The position numbers were made by a program, and so were the translations under genes. The notes below the pieces were generated by a model, which searched no databases, had not been told where the DNA came from, and saw only the letters and a program-made list of their open reading frames with translations. From assembly GCA_039817825.1 (NCBI GenBank), contig JBCBVA010000003.1:1-64000 (forward strand): a stretch of DNA of 64,000 nt, in the 5' to 3' direction. Positions 26,928 through 36,199 of this stretch are shown here, piece after piece. Each line of letters begins with the position of its first letter. The first letter of the stretch is position 1. The DNA comes from PCC-7336 sp039817825. Lineage in GTDB: Bacteria > Cyanobacteriota > Cyanobacteriia > Thermostichales > PCC-7336.

Positions 26928-26980
26928 GTACTCTCGACTGTGGGGTGAGACGACAGTGATGTGGAGATAAACGGAAGGCT

Positions 26981-27439
26981 TTAGGCGCTGGCTTTTAGCC
27001 GTTCTGAAAGTGGCTTATAGCGGAAGACGCGATCGCTCTCTACCTCCACCACAAACTTAACCTGCGAGTTTTGCTCCGACAACTGCTGCAGGCAGCTCAA
27101 TTCCTGGCGGGATAAGAAATTTCCTTCAATCAACCAAAAAACCAATCCTTTGGATTTGGGTGACATGGCGCGAAGGTACTGGTCGATCAGCGGCGGGAAG
27201 TAGTAGGTTCTCAGCTTCGACTTGCCTAAGTGAGATGGGCGTACACCGTGGGATTGGGTAAAAAAGCTGGTGATGTCGCCAATCCCTCGAGCACTCATGT
27301 GCACGACTTGATATCCGGCACCGGCCACGCGACGGCGAAAGTGCCCTTCCGTTCCACCTTCGGGGGGCACGGACGCTGCGATCACCCCGGATTTTTCCAA
27401 GGTTTTGACAAATTTGTTGCCGGAACCAATGAGCCGCAT
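26981..27439 (-). CDS. ndhN: NAD(P)H-quinone oxidoreductase subunit N
   Basis: 152 residues from ATG at 27439, which has AAAGGAGG six bases upstream; a longer frame to 27472 is excluded by this site. Sequence features are GSGNKFVKTLEKSGVIAASV, PPEGGTEGHFRRRV, YQVVHMSARGIGDITSFF, GVRPSHLGK and SKGLVFWLIEGNFLS, all NdhN. NdhN is an oxygenic-photosynthesis-specific peripheral subunit of NDH-1, needed for cyclic electron flow and respiration. The C-terminus VFRYKPLSERL fits. It is probably the first gene of an ndhN-ldpA operon. Confidence 0.95.
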   Translation of the reverse strand: MRLIGSGNKFVKTLEKSGVIAASVPPEGGTEGHFRRRVAGAGYQVVHMSARGIGDITSFFTQSHGVRPSHLGKSKLRTYYFPPLIDQYLRAMSPKSKGLVFWLIEGNFLSRQELSCLQQLSEQNSQVKFVVEVESDRVFRYKPLSERLKASA

Positions 27440-27999
27440 GTTGTCCTCCTTTGCCCGCCTAACAGTCAGCATTGCTGTGGCTTAGCCCTGTTTATCCTAT
27501 CGCCAGTTGGAGAATTCAGTAGACATGGAGAGAGATCCCCAGCCCTGTGTAGCAATCCGCTGTAAGGTCTGGAGTGCGGAGACAGTTCAAATCCTGGATT
27601 TGCCAAGAAAAATGGCTAGAGAACTCTCTATAGCTGATTGCCGAAAGCGATAAAGTCTTCGCCGGTAGTCACGGCAGTCCGCAACTGCTAGGGAGATCTT
27701 TCAAGCGTTTTCCCTTGCCTTGTCTGGAGTAGAGCCTGCTAGGCCTTCTCGACTGTACAGCGCGGGTTGCTGTCGCGATCCGATTTGACTGGAGGGTAGG
27801 GGCAGCGGCGGATGGATTGTGTAGTTCTAATTTACGGTCTTCGCTCTGCCCCAAAAGGCCCGCGTATCAAGTGTTCTGCCATCCACAATCTAAAATTTGC
27901 TAAGAAATTTAGTCACGTGTGTTCACAATTAGTGGCACTTCTCAACCAAGCAAGCTAAAAGGGATATTAAATTGCTAAGTTTTTTGGATTAGCAGTTCC
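27440..27999. other. Divergent intergenic region, 560 bp
   Basis: Upstream of ndhN (minus) and the zinc-ribbon gene (plus). It contains repeat copy C, whose near edge is 112 bp before the ndhN start. A minus-strand frame at 27669-27854 has no support. Confidence 0.45.
27552..27641. repeat. Dispersed ~90-bp inverted-end element, copy C
   Basis: Left end GCAATCCGCT, right end AGCTGATTGC, nine of ten complementary. Inner blocks TAAGGTCTGGAGT, GGAGACAG, GGATTTGCCAAGAAAAATGG and GAACTCTCTATAG. Upstream of ndhN. Confidence 0.8.
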
Positions 28000-28200
28000 A
28001 TGAAGGTCGCGCTCGAATACCTGTATCACTTTCGCTGCGATCGCTGTCGTGCGTGGTGGAGTCAGGCGGATATTGACCCCAAGCCTGGGGACCAGTTCCG
28101 CTGCCCTTGCTGTGGGGAACTCAATACTGTCGATGTTATTCAAACCTTCCGAGACTCTGCCCGCAATAGCTGTCTGAAGGTCGTACCGGATAAAACGTAA
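28000..28200 (+). CDS. Small zinc-ribbon protein
   Basis: 66 residues. Two cysteine knuckles, C13-x2-C16 (FRCDRCRAWW) and C35-x2-C38 (FRCPCCGELN), form a zinc ribbon as in small transcription or RNA-binding modules. The remainder is basic and polar. Function unknown. It is convergent with mtnN, 40 bp apart. Confidence 0.75.
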   Translation: MKVALEYLYHFRCDRCRAWWSQADIDPKPGDQFRCPCCGELNTVDVIQTFRDSARNSCLKVVPDKT

Positions 28201-28240
28201 CTACCTGAGTCGAGTCGCTCGTAGTGAGTCTGCAATTACG

Positions 28241-28999
28241 CTAGAGCGCCGTCAAAATCGCTTCTACGATCGCGGCTGAGTTGGCCGCTACGGCACCGAA
28301 AAAATCTAAAAATTCATCGCGATCGCCACCATCGCTTACCGTTCGCACCAGAACGCACGGAATATCTGCATCTTCAGCAACCCGCACAACCGATGTCCCT
28401 TCCATTTCCACGACATCAGCTCCCGTCTGCTGATGAATGCGATCGCTCAATTGTGGGTCTGCGACAAAGACATCCCCTGTAGCCACAACCCCCGCATAGA
28501 TTTGCGGCTTGTGGTTTGTGCTGGAGGAGTTGGCGCCTGAGGTGCTGGCACAGCCGATCGCTAACTCGATGCCGTGCTCCTGACACGCCAGTTGCACCGC
28601 TAAATCGTACAGTCTGGGGTTCGCCACGATGGGTCTGTAGTCTTGACCGGGCAGAAACGGTAGTCCCAATTCAAAGCCGTCAGGTTTGGCTGTGCCAAAA
28701 TCGTGTTCGCGAGCTTCGTGGGCCAAGATGGCATCTCCTGTCCTCAGCCCCGGTCGTAGGGCGCCTGCCACACCCGTAAAAATGAGTCCGCGCACGCCAT
28801 AGTGGGTCACTAAGGTTGTTGCTGTAATAGCAGATCGCGTTTTACCTATGCCGCTCTGCACCAGCACAACCGATTTACCGGCCAGACGTCCTCGATAAAA
28901 TTGCCGCTGCAGGACAGTCTCTTCGGCAGCATCGCTCATGCGCGAGCGCAACTGTTCGATTTCCTCGGGCATTGCACCGATAATGCCAACTGGTTCCAC
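28241..28999 (-). CDS. mtnN: 5'-methylthioadenosine/S-adenosylhomocysteine nucleosidase
   Basis: 252 residues, GTG start. GIIGAMPEEIEQLRSRM holds the acid glutamate, GIGKTRSAITATTLV the phosphorylase fold, then GDVFVADP, VVEMEGTSVVRVAED and VRTVSDGGDRDEF with the catalytic aspartate. It removes adenine from MTA and SAH, feeding methionine salvage and relieving inhibition of methyltransferases. It is slightly longer than E. coli Pfs (232), with an insert near STSGANSSSTNHKP. Cytosolic and monocistronic. Confidence 0.92.
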   Translation of the reverse strand: MEPVGIIGAMPEEIEQLRSRMSDAAEETVLQRQFYRGRLAGKSVVLVQSGIGKTRSAITATTLVTHYGVRGLIFTGVAGALRPGLRTGDAILAHEAREHDFGTAKPDGFELGLPFLPGQDYRPIVANPRLYDLAVQLACQEHGIELAIGCASTSGANSSSTNHKPQIYAGVVATGDVFVADPQLSDRIHQQTGADVVEMEGTSVVRVAEDADIPCVLVRTVSDGGDRDEFLDFFGAVAANSAAIVEAILTAL

Positions 29000-29268
29000 T
29001 GGGCTACATTCCTAGAGATGAGTGGCCATACGCGAGTAAGGTTCCCTGACGAGCCTCGCAGGAGTGTGCGTCTCTGTCAGAATCTGGGACATTTGTTTTA
29101 CGTTTTACTCGGTTAGGTAGGCTTCCATCAGTCCATCGATAAAGCCAGCCCATCGATGTAGCTGCAATCGGCTACAGTCTGGAGTTGATTTCGATGACAC
29201 CGATGTTCACCGCATGAGCCTGTTCACTCAAGGTTTACATTCACGAACGTTTCTCTGCAAAGGCAACT

Positions 29269-29685
29269 ATGGAAAGCTCGACCCAAAACCATCTCGCTCT
29301 CAAAATTCTGATTGGCTCCGCCTGGGCTGATGGTGTTCTAGAACCCGAAGAACAAAAGATGCTCACAGCAGCGTTTCAGCGCTACGGAGAAACCTACGAT
29401 CGCGAACTCAAACACTTGCTAGAACAACCCGTTACCCTTCAGCAAACGGAGCGCTGGATCTCTCAGTATTTAGCAGATGCTACAGACACCGAACGGCAGG
29501 CACTATTGGGGGCGATCGGCCGGGTGTTGTTTGCCGATCGCGAAGTGACCGATGAAGAGCACATGCTGCTAGATGACTTCCACTCCATGATGAATACCAT
29601 TCCAGCCCATCTCGAAATGCCTGAGTTGGCCAAAACGGTTGGTACGTTCGTCAAAAAAGCCGTTCGGACGATTACCGGCCAGTAA
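29269..29685 (+). CDS. TerB-like helical protein
   Basis: 138 residues, all helical. The pair AWADGVLEPEEQKML and LFADREVTDEEHMLL are the acidic D-G-x-(I/V)-x-x-E-E repeats of TerB/DjlA-like domains, which can bind divalent metal. Families with this domain occur in stress response and membrane-linked roles; the name tellurite resistance comes from the family, not from evidence here. It precedes gatB by 136 bp. Confidence 0.75.
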   Translation: MESSTQNHLALKILIGSAWADGVLEPEEQKMLTAAFQRYGETYDRELKHLLEQPVTLQQTERWISQYLADATDTERQALLGAIGRVLFADREVTDEEHMLLDDFHSMMNTIPAHLEMPELAKTVGTFVKKAVRTITGQ

Positions 29686-29821
29686 TGCCAGCAGCTCCAC
29701 CTCGATGATGTCCCCCAGACTTGTTTCCCATCCGTAAGAAACCGGTGGTTTGAAGCGCTAGCATAGAATTCAGCTCAAGATTTCACGTATCCCCTGGACG
29801 CATAGTGAGGTTAATCGCCGC

Positions 29822-31291
29822 ATGACCGCTGCTGCACCCGCCACAACGCAATACGAAGCAGTAATCGGGTTAGAAACCCACTGCCAACTGTCCACCGAGA
29901 CCAAGATTTTCTCCAGTAGCCGCACAGAATTCGGTGCGGATCCCAACACCCACATTGACCCCATTTGCGTCGGTCTACCGGGCACCTTGCCGGTCCTTAA
30001 CCAAAAAGTGCTGGAATATGCCGTTCGTGCTGGCGTTGCCCTCAACTGCACCATCGCCCGCTACAGCAAGTTCGATCGCAAGCAGTACTTCTATCCCGAC
30101 CTGCCGAAGAACTATCAAATCTCTCAATACGACCTTCCTATTGCCGAACACGGCCACATTGAAGTTCAGCTAGAAGATGGGTCGACCAAGCGCATCGGGA
30201 TTACTCGCCTGCACATGGAAGAAGATGCTGGCAAGCTAGTTCATGCTGGCGCAGAGCGACTGGCCGGTTCCAGCTATTCACTCGTGGACTACAACCGCGC
30301 AGGGGTGCCGCTCGTGGAAATTGTGTCCGAGCCGGACATTCGTACGGCGGAAGAAGCCGCCGCATATGCCGAAGAATTGCGCCGCATTGTCCGTTATATC
30401 GGCGTCGGAGACGGCAACATGCAAGAGGGTTCCCTCCGTTGTGACGTGAATATTTCCGTTCGCGAAGTAGGGACCGAAGCCTTCGGCACCAAAGTCGAAA
30501 TCAAAAACATGAACTCGTTTAGTGCTATCCAAAAGGCGATCGAATACGAGTTCAAAAGGCAGGTGAAGGCGATTGAAACTGGCGAGGAAATTGTCCAAGA
30601 AACCCGCTTGTGGAATGAAACCACACAGCGAACCACCAGCATGCGTAAGAAGGAGGGGTCCAGCGACTATCGCTACTTCCCAGAACCGGACCTACTCCCC
30701 ATTCGCGTATCCGATGCTCAATTAGACGCCTGGAGCAAGCTGCCGGAGTTACCCGCCGCTAAGCGTGACAGATACGTTGCAGACTTTGGTCTGTCAGTCT
30801 ACGACACCCGCTATCTCTCGGACGACAAGGACACTGCCGCTTATTTTGAATCCTGTGTAGACGCCGGAGCCGATCCTAAAGCGGCTGCCAACTGGATCAT
30901 GAGCGATATTGCTAAGTACCTCAACGATAGCAAGCTCACTTACCCAGATATTGCCCTCAAGCCTGAGACCCTAGCAGAGCTGATTTCCTTGATTGATGAA
31001 GGCACCATCAGCAGCAAGATTGCCAAAGAGATCCTGCCCGAACTCTTGAGTGAAGGAGGATCGGCAAAAGCTCTGGTGGAGGCGAAAGGACTCACTCAAA
31101 TCTCTGATGTGGGTGCTCTGGATAGTCAAATTGACGAGATTCTGGCCGCCAACCCCGGACAGGTCGAGCAATATAAAGCCGGTAAAACCAAGCTACTGGG
31201 CTTCTTTGTTGGCCAACTGATGAAGAAAACGCAAGGGCGAGCCGACCCGCAGTTGGCGAACAAGCTGATTGCTCAAAAACTCAACGGGTAG
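29822..31291 (+). CDS. gatB: Aspartyl/glutamyl-tRNA(Asn/Gln) amidotransferase subunit B
   Basis: 489 residues. It begins YEAVIGLETHCQLSTETKIF and carries RKQYFYPDLPKNYQISQYD, ADPQL and SSDYRYFPEPDLLP. The C-terminal YqeY-like tail domain starts near 330. GatB binds tRNA and supplies the kinase/transamidase site for converting Glu-tRNA(Gln) to Gln-tRNA(Gln) with GatA and GatC. Neither partner is in the window, as usual in cyanobacteria, where the genes are scattered. ATG start with TGAGG upstream. Confidence 0.97.
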   Translation: MTAAAPATTQYEAVIGLETHCQLSTETKIFSSSRTEFGADPNTHIDPICVGLPGTLPVLNQKVLEYAVRAGVALNCTIARYSKFDRKQYFYPDLPKNYQISQYDLPIAEHGHIEVQLEDGSTKRIGITRLHMEEDAGKLVHAGAERLAGSSYSLVDYNRAGVPLVEIVSEPDIRTAEEAAAYAEELRRIVRYIGVGDGNMQEGSLRCDVNISVREVGTEAFGTKVEIKNMNSFSAIQKAIEYEFKRQVKAIETGEEIVQETRLWNETTQRTTSMRKKEGSSDYRYFPEPDLLPIRVSDAQLDAWSKLPELPAAKRDRYVADFGLSVYDTRYLSDDKDTAAYFESCVDAGADPKAAANWIMSDIAKYLNDSKLTYPDIALKPETLAELISLIDEGTISSKIAKEILPELLSEGGSAKALVEAKGLTQISDVGALDSQIDEILAANPGQVEQYKAGKTKLLGFFVGQLMKKTQGRADPQLANKLIAQKLNG

Positions 31292-31749
31292 TCACCGTTG
31301 TAGAAGGGAGAGAGTTAGCGAGAGCTATGAAATAGCGCTAGACTCATGCGCCTGTCTTGGCTTGCCTCGCGTCCCTGCAGGAGGATACTCGCGGCGCAGT
31401 CGTGGGCAGGTCTCACAGGTCTCGATTGTGCCTCTCCATTAGACCTGATGTGGGTCGATGGCTTGGAGCAGTTGGAGATGTGTACGCGGCACGGTATTGG
31501 AGCGATCGGATTGGTGGGCACGCTCTCTCATGCGCCGAATGTGCGATCGAAACGACTCTGGAGACCAACGCAAACTCAGTTGTTGCTGTGCGCGTAATGG
31601 CACACTTCGAGATTCACCCCCCCTGTATTGGTTGAAATCCAGAAGACGTTAAAGATTAACGGTATCCTGATAGAACCGAATGTGTGGTTGCTATAGCTCT
31701 ACACTGTCGCTGGCGGTTCAAACGCAGTCGAAGGAGATCCGAACGTACA
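31292..31749. other. Intergenic, 458 bp
   Basis: Upstream of the alkane gene. Several frames overlap here (for example 31346-31597 plus and 31315-31521 minus) with no ribosome site or recognisable family; none is accepted. No clear promoter pair was found. Confidence 0.4.
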
Positions 31750-32484
31750 ATGGCCCAACTTCAAGAGATGGCGGTAGCATCTGCCGAGCAACCCCTCGTT
31801 CCCACCTTGGACTACACCAGTCCCGCCTACAAGGACGCGTATTCCCGCATCAATGCCATCGTGATTGAAGGGGAACTGGAGGCGAATCGTAACTATCTCA
31901 CGTTGGCCGAGTTACTGCCGGATGATGCCGCTGAACTCAAAAAGCTGGCCAAAATGGAATTCCGTCATATGAAGGGATTCGAAGCCTGCGGGAAAAACCT
32001 GGAGGTCACTCCTGACAAAGCGTTTGCGGTTAAGTTCTTTGAGAAATTGCGCATCAATTTTGAGGCAGCAGCTGAAGCCAAGGACATTGTGACCTGTTTG
32101 GTCATTCAAGCGCTGCTGATCGAGTGCTTTGCGATCGCTGCTTACAACATCTACATTCCAGTCGCGGATGACTTTGCCCGTAAGATTACCGAAGGTGTGG
32201 TCAAGGACGAGTACCTGCATCGCAACTTTGGTGAAGTCTGGCTGAAAGCACGCTTTGACGATCCGCAAGCCAAGGCGGATATGGAACGGGCCAACGCTGC
32301 CAACTTACCGATTGTGTGGGAAATGTTCGGCCAAGTGAATCAAGATGCCGACAATTTGGCAATGGAACCCGACGCGATCGTCGAAGATTTCATGATTGCA
32401 TACGGCGAAGCTCTGGGAGAAATTGGCTTCAGCAGTCGAGAAGTGATGAAGCTCGCCGCTCAGGGATTGCGTGCTGCGGCTTGA
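31750..32484 (+). CDS. ado: Aldehyde deformylating oxygenase (alkane synthesis)
   Basis: 244 residues from ATG at 31750. The ferritin-like di-iron ligands are all present: E42 (IEGELEANRNY), E70 and H73 (MEFRHMKGFE), E125 (LIECFAIAAY), E154 and H157 (KDEYLHRNFGEVW). They sit at a constant ten-residue offset from the ligands I recall for Prochlorococcus ADO. The enzyme cleaves C16/C18 aldehydes to C15/C17 alkanes and formate using O2. It lies 102 bp upstream of the reductase that makes its substrate, on the same strand. The frame extends upstream to 31684, but conserved sequence starts later. Confidence 0.96.
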   Translation: MAQLQEMAVASAEQPLVPTLDYTSPAYKDAYSRINAIVIEGELEANRNYLTLAELLPDDAAELKKLAKMEFRHMKGFEACGKNLEVTPDKAFAVKFFEKLRINFEAAAEAKDIVTCLVIQALLIECFAIAAYNIYIPVADDFARKITEGVVKDEYLHRNFGEVWLKARFDDPQAKADMERANAANLPIVWEMFGQVNQDADNLAMEPDAIVEDFMIAYGEALGEIGFSSREVMKLAAQGLRAAA

Positions 32485-32586
32485 TTTTGTCCAATTGACT
32501 TGGCATTTAGATGAGTTGTCCAGAGTGGCCAGCTCTCTGATACATTTGGAAACATTGCTTCTGCTAAGTGAGGACGGCGATACTTC

Positions 32587-33612
32587 ATGTTCGGCTTAAT
32601 CGGGCACTTAACGGACCTGGCACATGCTCAGCGTGTAGCCGAACGGCTAGGGTATCCAGAATACGCAGATAGCGATCTAGACTTCTGGTGCATGGCTCCG
32701 CCCCAGGTGGTGGACGATATTACGGTTACGAGCATTACTGGCCAGAAAATTTACGGTCAGTATGTAGAATCATGCTTCCTGCCGGAGATGCTGGCAATGC
32801 GCCGCTTCAAGGCTGCAAGCCGCAAGATCCTTAACGCCATGGCGCTGGCTCAGAAAACCAATCTGAACATCACAGCCCTCGGTGGATTCAGCAGCATCAT
32901 CTTCGAGAACTTCAAGCTTGAAAGCCTGAAGCGGGTGCGCAATATCGAGCTTGAGGTCAAACGGTTTACTACCGGCAATACCCACACGGCTTACATCATC
33001 TGTCAGCAAGTGCTGGCCGCTGCGCAGCAGTACGGCATCAATCTATCCACTTCCACTCTGGCTGTAGTGGGGGCAACCGGAGATATTGGTAGCGCCGTGT
33101 GTCGCTGGTTGGGTGAGAAAACAGATGTCGATCGCTTGCTGCTGGTCGCTCGCGATCGAGAGCGTCTGGACAATTTGCAAGAATCTCTCGGGCGGGGAGA
33201 GGTGTGTACGGTTTCAGATGCGCTCCCCCAGGCAGACATTGTTGTTTGGGTGGCCAGCATGAGCAAAGGGATGGCTATTGACCCGCAGACGTTGAAACAT
33301 CCTTGTATCATCATCGATGGCGGATATCCCAAGAACATGTCGTCTCTAGTACAGCGCGAAGGGGTTTACGTCATTGATGGTGGCATGGTGGAGCATTCGC
33401 TCGATATCGAGTGGAGCATCATGGGCTTCCTCAACGTTCCGAACCCTACCCGTCAATTGTTTGCCTGTTTCGCCGAATCAATGCTTTTAGAGTTTGAAGG
33501 GCTACATACAAACTTCAGCTGGGGCCGCAACCATATTACGGTTGCCAAAGTTGATGAAATTGGAGCCATCTCTAGGAAGCATGGATTTCAACCCTTAATG
33601 CCATCCCCCTAG
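32587..33612 (+). CDS. aar: Long-chain acyl-[acyl-carrier-protein] reductase
   Basis: 341 residues, beginning MFGLIGHLTDLAHAQRVAER. The NADPH-binding loop is VVGATGDIGSAVCRWLG (160-176). The cysteine in RQLFACFAESM is C294, the same number as the catalytic cysteine recalled for the Synechococcus elongatus enzyme. It reduces acyl-ACP to fatty aldehyde through a thioester. With ADO it completes the alkane pathway. In many cyanobacteria accA follows; here the next gene is a nucleotidyltransferase. Confidence 0.96.
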   Translation: MFGLIGHLTDLAHAQRVAERLGYPEYADSDLDFWCMAPPQVVDDITVTSITGQKIYGQYVESCFLPEMLAMRRFKAASRKILNAMALAQKTNLNITALGGFSSIIFENFKLESLKRVRNIELEVKRFTTGNTHTAYIICQQVLAAAQQYGINLSTSTLAVVGATGDIGSAVCRWLGEKTDVDRLLLVARDRERLDNLQESLGRGEVCTVSDALPQADIVVWVASMSKGMAIDPQTLKHPCIIIDGGYPKNMSSLVQREGVYVIDGGMVEHSLDIEWSIMGFLNVPNPTRQLFACFAESMLLEFEGLHTNFSWGRNHITVAKVDEIGAISRKHGFQPLMPSP

Positions 33613-33740
33613 CAATTGAATTGTGGCTGGGTATGCTCTGCTTAGTCTGGCAGGCTGGTTCTGCGACTCTCATTTCCGATATCTTCTAGGCTTCTCTATT
33701 CATATCTCAGTAATCCAAGCGATTTGGAGGAACTCGCCGA

Positions 33741-34895
33741 ATGAAAGCGATGATTTTGGCAGCCGGTAAGGGAACGCGGGTGCGACCCATTACCTACTTA
33801 ATCCCCAAACCCATGATTCCCATCATGCATAAGCCAGTGATGGAGTTTTTGGTGGAGCTACTGAAAGAGCACGGGTTCGACCAAATCATGGTCAACACCA
33901 GTCACTTGGCCGAACAAATTGAAAATTATTTTCGAGATGGGCAACAGTGGGGAGTGCAGATGGCCTTCTCGTTTGAAGGGCATTTCGAAGATGGAGACCC
34001 CATCGCCGAAGCACTAGGGTCTGCTGGCGGGTTGCGCAAGATCCAAGATTTTTCGGGGTTCTTCGACGATACTTTTATTGTTCTGTGCGGAGACGCGCTG
34101 ATCGATCTCAACTTGACCGAGGTCGTCAAATTTCACAAAGAGAAAGGCTCGATCGCCACTATCGTCATGCGTGACGTTCCCCAAGAGGAAGTCCCCAGTT
34201 ACGGGGTAGTGGTGACCGACGACGCTGGCAAAATCCAAACATTCCAAGAAAAGCCTTCTGTTGAAGAAGCTCTCAGTACTACCATTAACACCGGTATTTA
34301 TATCTTCGAACCGGAAGTCTTCGATTACATTCCCTCTGGGTGCGAGTATGACATCGGGGGAGATTTATTCCCCGAATTGGTGAAGGCCGGAGCTCCATTT
34401 TACGGAGTAACCAGCGAATTCCAGTGGGTAGATATTGGCCGCACGCCGGACTACTACGAGGCTGTTAGCAAAGTCCTGAAAAATGAAGTCAATGGTGTGT
34501 CAGTCCGTGGCACGGAGATTCAACCGGGTGTCCATGTCGGCTTAAATGTGAAAGCTAATTGGGACAAGGTCAACATTGTTCCTCCGGTCTACATTGGCGG
34601 CAGCACCTGGATTAACGATGGTGTGACCATTGTTGGGCCAACGGCGATCGGCTCGGGCTGTATTTTGAACGAAGGATGCACCATTGATAAGAGCGTGATT
34701 TTCGACTACACCCATATCGCTCGTAACGTCAATCTCGTTAAGCGCATGGTGCTGGGTAAGTACTGTATTTCGTCAGATGGTCAGCATATTGATACAGAGG
34801 AAACTGACCTGAGTTGGTTGATTGGCGATGCCCGGTGTCGAATTCCAGATATGGCCTCGGTGGAATCTTCTCCGCTAGAAGCGCCGGTGTCTTAG
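33741..34895 (+). CDS. NDP-sugar pyrophosphorylase with left-handed beta-helix tail
   Basis: 384 residues. The N-terminal nucleotidyltransferase domain (1-235) begins MILAAGKGTRVRPITYLIPK and has CGDALIDLNL and EKPSVEEALSTTINTGIYIF. The C-terminal part (about 250-350) is a hexapeptide beta-helix (IGGSTWINDGVTIVGPTAIG). It joins sugar 1-phosphate to an NTP; mannose-1-phosphate guanylyltransferase or a glucose-1-phosphate enzyme are the likely choices. It has GGAGGA upstream of its ATG. Product probably feeds cell-surface polysaccharide. Confidence 0.88.
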   Translation: MKAMILAAGKGTRVRPITYLIPKPMIPIMHKPVMEFLVELLKEHGFDQIMVNTSHLAEQIENYFRDGQQWGVQMAFSFEGHFEDGDPIAEALGSAGGLRKIQDFSGFFDDTFIVLCGDALIDLNLTEVVKFHKEKGSIATIVMRDVPQEEVPSYGVVVTDDAGKIQTFQEKPSVEEALSTTINTGIYIFEPEVFDYIPSGCEYDIGGDLFPELVKAGAPFYGVTSEFQWVDIGRTPDYYEAVSKVLKNEVNGVSVRGTEIQPGVHVGLNVKANWDKVNIVPPVYIGGSTWINDGVTIVGPTAIGSGCILNEGCTIDKSVIFDYTHIARNVNLVKRMVLGKYCISSDGQHIDTEETDLSWLIGDARCRIPDMASVESSPLEAPVS

Positions 34896-35009
34896 CGTCT
34901 GTCCGGCGATGTTAGTGGTTCGAGATATGTCGCAAGTCTTCAATCTCTGCCTTGGTCTTACTTGAGGCCATTCTCCAAAGCCTCTACAAAACGCTAGGGT
35001 TGAGCGGTC

Positions 35010-35558
35010 GTGATCTGGGTTATTGCGGTTGTCGGAATTGCGATTGTTTTTGGCTGTTTTGTATTGGCGATCGCCTGCCTTCCCTGGAGGGTGAGTTTGC
35101 GGTGGCGAAAAACTTGGGATGGTCCACTGGCGATTCAGGCGCGAATTTACAGTCCGGGTCAATGGTACACACTCGCTTGCTCCCGGCATTCTCGCATTGT
35201 GCAGACCTTACAACACTGGCTATGGCCATCGGGGGTGAACGCCCCTGCTCTCATCCAGTTGCGGCAAGTGAGGCGTAACGTTCGTATTCTGTCTGCATTG
35301 CGCCCTGCGATGTCCGTGTCTGTCTGGGTACACGAGACACAATTTGGGTTTGACGATCCGTCGTTGACGGGAGAATGTCTGGGGTTGTTAGCCGCGATGC
35401 CTCGTTCTGTCCAACGCTCCATTGCGATTACCTTTGAACGGGCGGGATGCCGCAGTCGCGGACAGTTGGATGTCACTATCCAGCCGATTGCGATCGGCTG
35501 GCGATTGGTACGAGAGCGGGCGAGACGGAACGGATGGTTCGGTAACCGCCACACCTAA
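35010..35558 (+). CDS. DUF2953-like membrane-anchored protein (YtfI-like)
   Basis: 182 residues from GTG at 35010. One N-terminal transmembrane helix (VIAVVGIAIVFGCFVLAIAC) is followed by a basic soluble part. The segment FGFDDPSLTGECLGLLAAMP matches the G-x-x-DPxxTG pattern of DUF2953 proteins such as Bacillus YtfI. The next gene is a YtfJ/GerW relative, the same pairing as in Bacillus, which supports the assignment. Function in a non-sporulating organism is unknown. Confidence 0.6.
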   Translation: MIWVIAVVGIAIVFGCFVLAIACLPWRVSLRWRKTWDGPLAIQARIYSPGQWYTLACSRHSRIVQTLQHWLWPSGVNAPALIQLRQVRRNVRILSALRPAMSVSVWVHETQFGFDDPSLTGECLGLLAAMPRSVQRSIAITFERAGCRSRGQLDVTIQPIAIGWRLVRERARRNGWFGNRHT

Positions 35559-35746
35559 GAGATTTGCGTGACAGTAAAGCAGTGACCACACACTGCGGCC
35601 ATTTCAGCTATAACAAGCCCTGTCTATACCTTGAGTTGAGTGTCCTGACTGAAATGGAACAGGCTACAGACTGGCGGCGTTCACCCAACTAGACTGGACG
35701 CGGCAAAAATCGCTTGTAGCCTGGAGATATTCAGTCCCACAATCGC

Positions 35747-36196
35747 ATGGCATCTTCCGAGTCTTTTCCAGTGAATACCGTTCTCGATGCTGTCCTCAGT
35801 AAGCTGCGAGCACTCGCGGAAACCGGCCAGACTTTCGGCACTCCCATTACGGTGGGGGACACCACAATCGTTCCCTATGTGTCTCTCAAGTTTGGTTTGG
35901 GGGGTGGAGGTGGCGGAGCATGCGTTGGCAATCAAGCAGACATTGAGTCCCGCAGCACTACTGATAGTCCAGATGCGTTTCACGACCTGGGAGCACAGCA
36001 TCTGGGAACCTGGGGAGGCGCTGGCGGCGGAGTCAAAGTCGAACCCATGGGGTTTTTAGTAATTCGAGGGGAATCGGTGGAAATGCTGCCGATCGAACGG
36101 GATACCAATCAGTGGGCTGCGATCGCAGAAGGGGTGATGCCGATGTTAGAACAGTGGCTTGAAGACCGCAGCCAAGTCCCATCCGAATTGGAATAA
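35747..36196 (+). CDS. GerW-family protein (YtfJ-like)
   Basis: 149 residues. It has a helical N-terminus (VLDAVLSKLRALAETGQTFG), a strand region TVGDTTIVPYVSLKFGLGGG with a polyglycine loop, and WGGAGGGVKVEPMGFLVIRG, all features of the GerW/YtfJ family. Bacillus YtfJ is a sporulation protein needed for germination lytic activity; the family also occurs in non-sporulators, where its role is unknown. The gene ends 3 bp before the next start (36200). Confidence 0.8.
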   Translation: MASSESFPVNTVLDAVLSKLRALAETGQTFGTPITVGDTTIVPYVSLKFGLGGGGGGACVGNQADIESRSTTDSPDAFHDLGAQHLGTWGGAGGGVKVEPMGFLVIRGESVEMLPIERDTNQWAAIAEGVMPMLEQWLEDRSQVPSELE

Positions 36197-36199
36197 GCC

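Noticed and set aside
29160..29215. Further copy of the ~90-bp repeat
   Set aside because: Only GCAATCGGCT and AGTCTGGAGT match; the interior and right end are missing.
31346..31652. Overlapping frames upstream of ado
   Set aside because: Three phases are open at once, with no ribosome site or recognised motif; this is typical of chance in GC-rich DNA.
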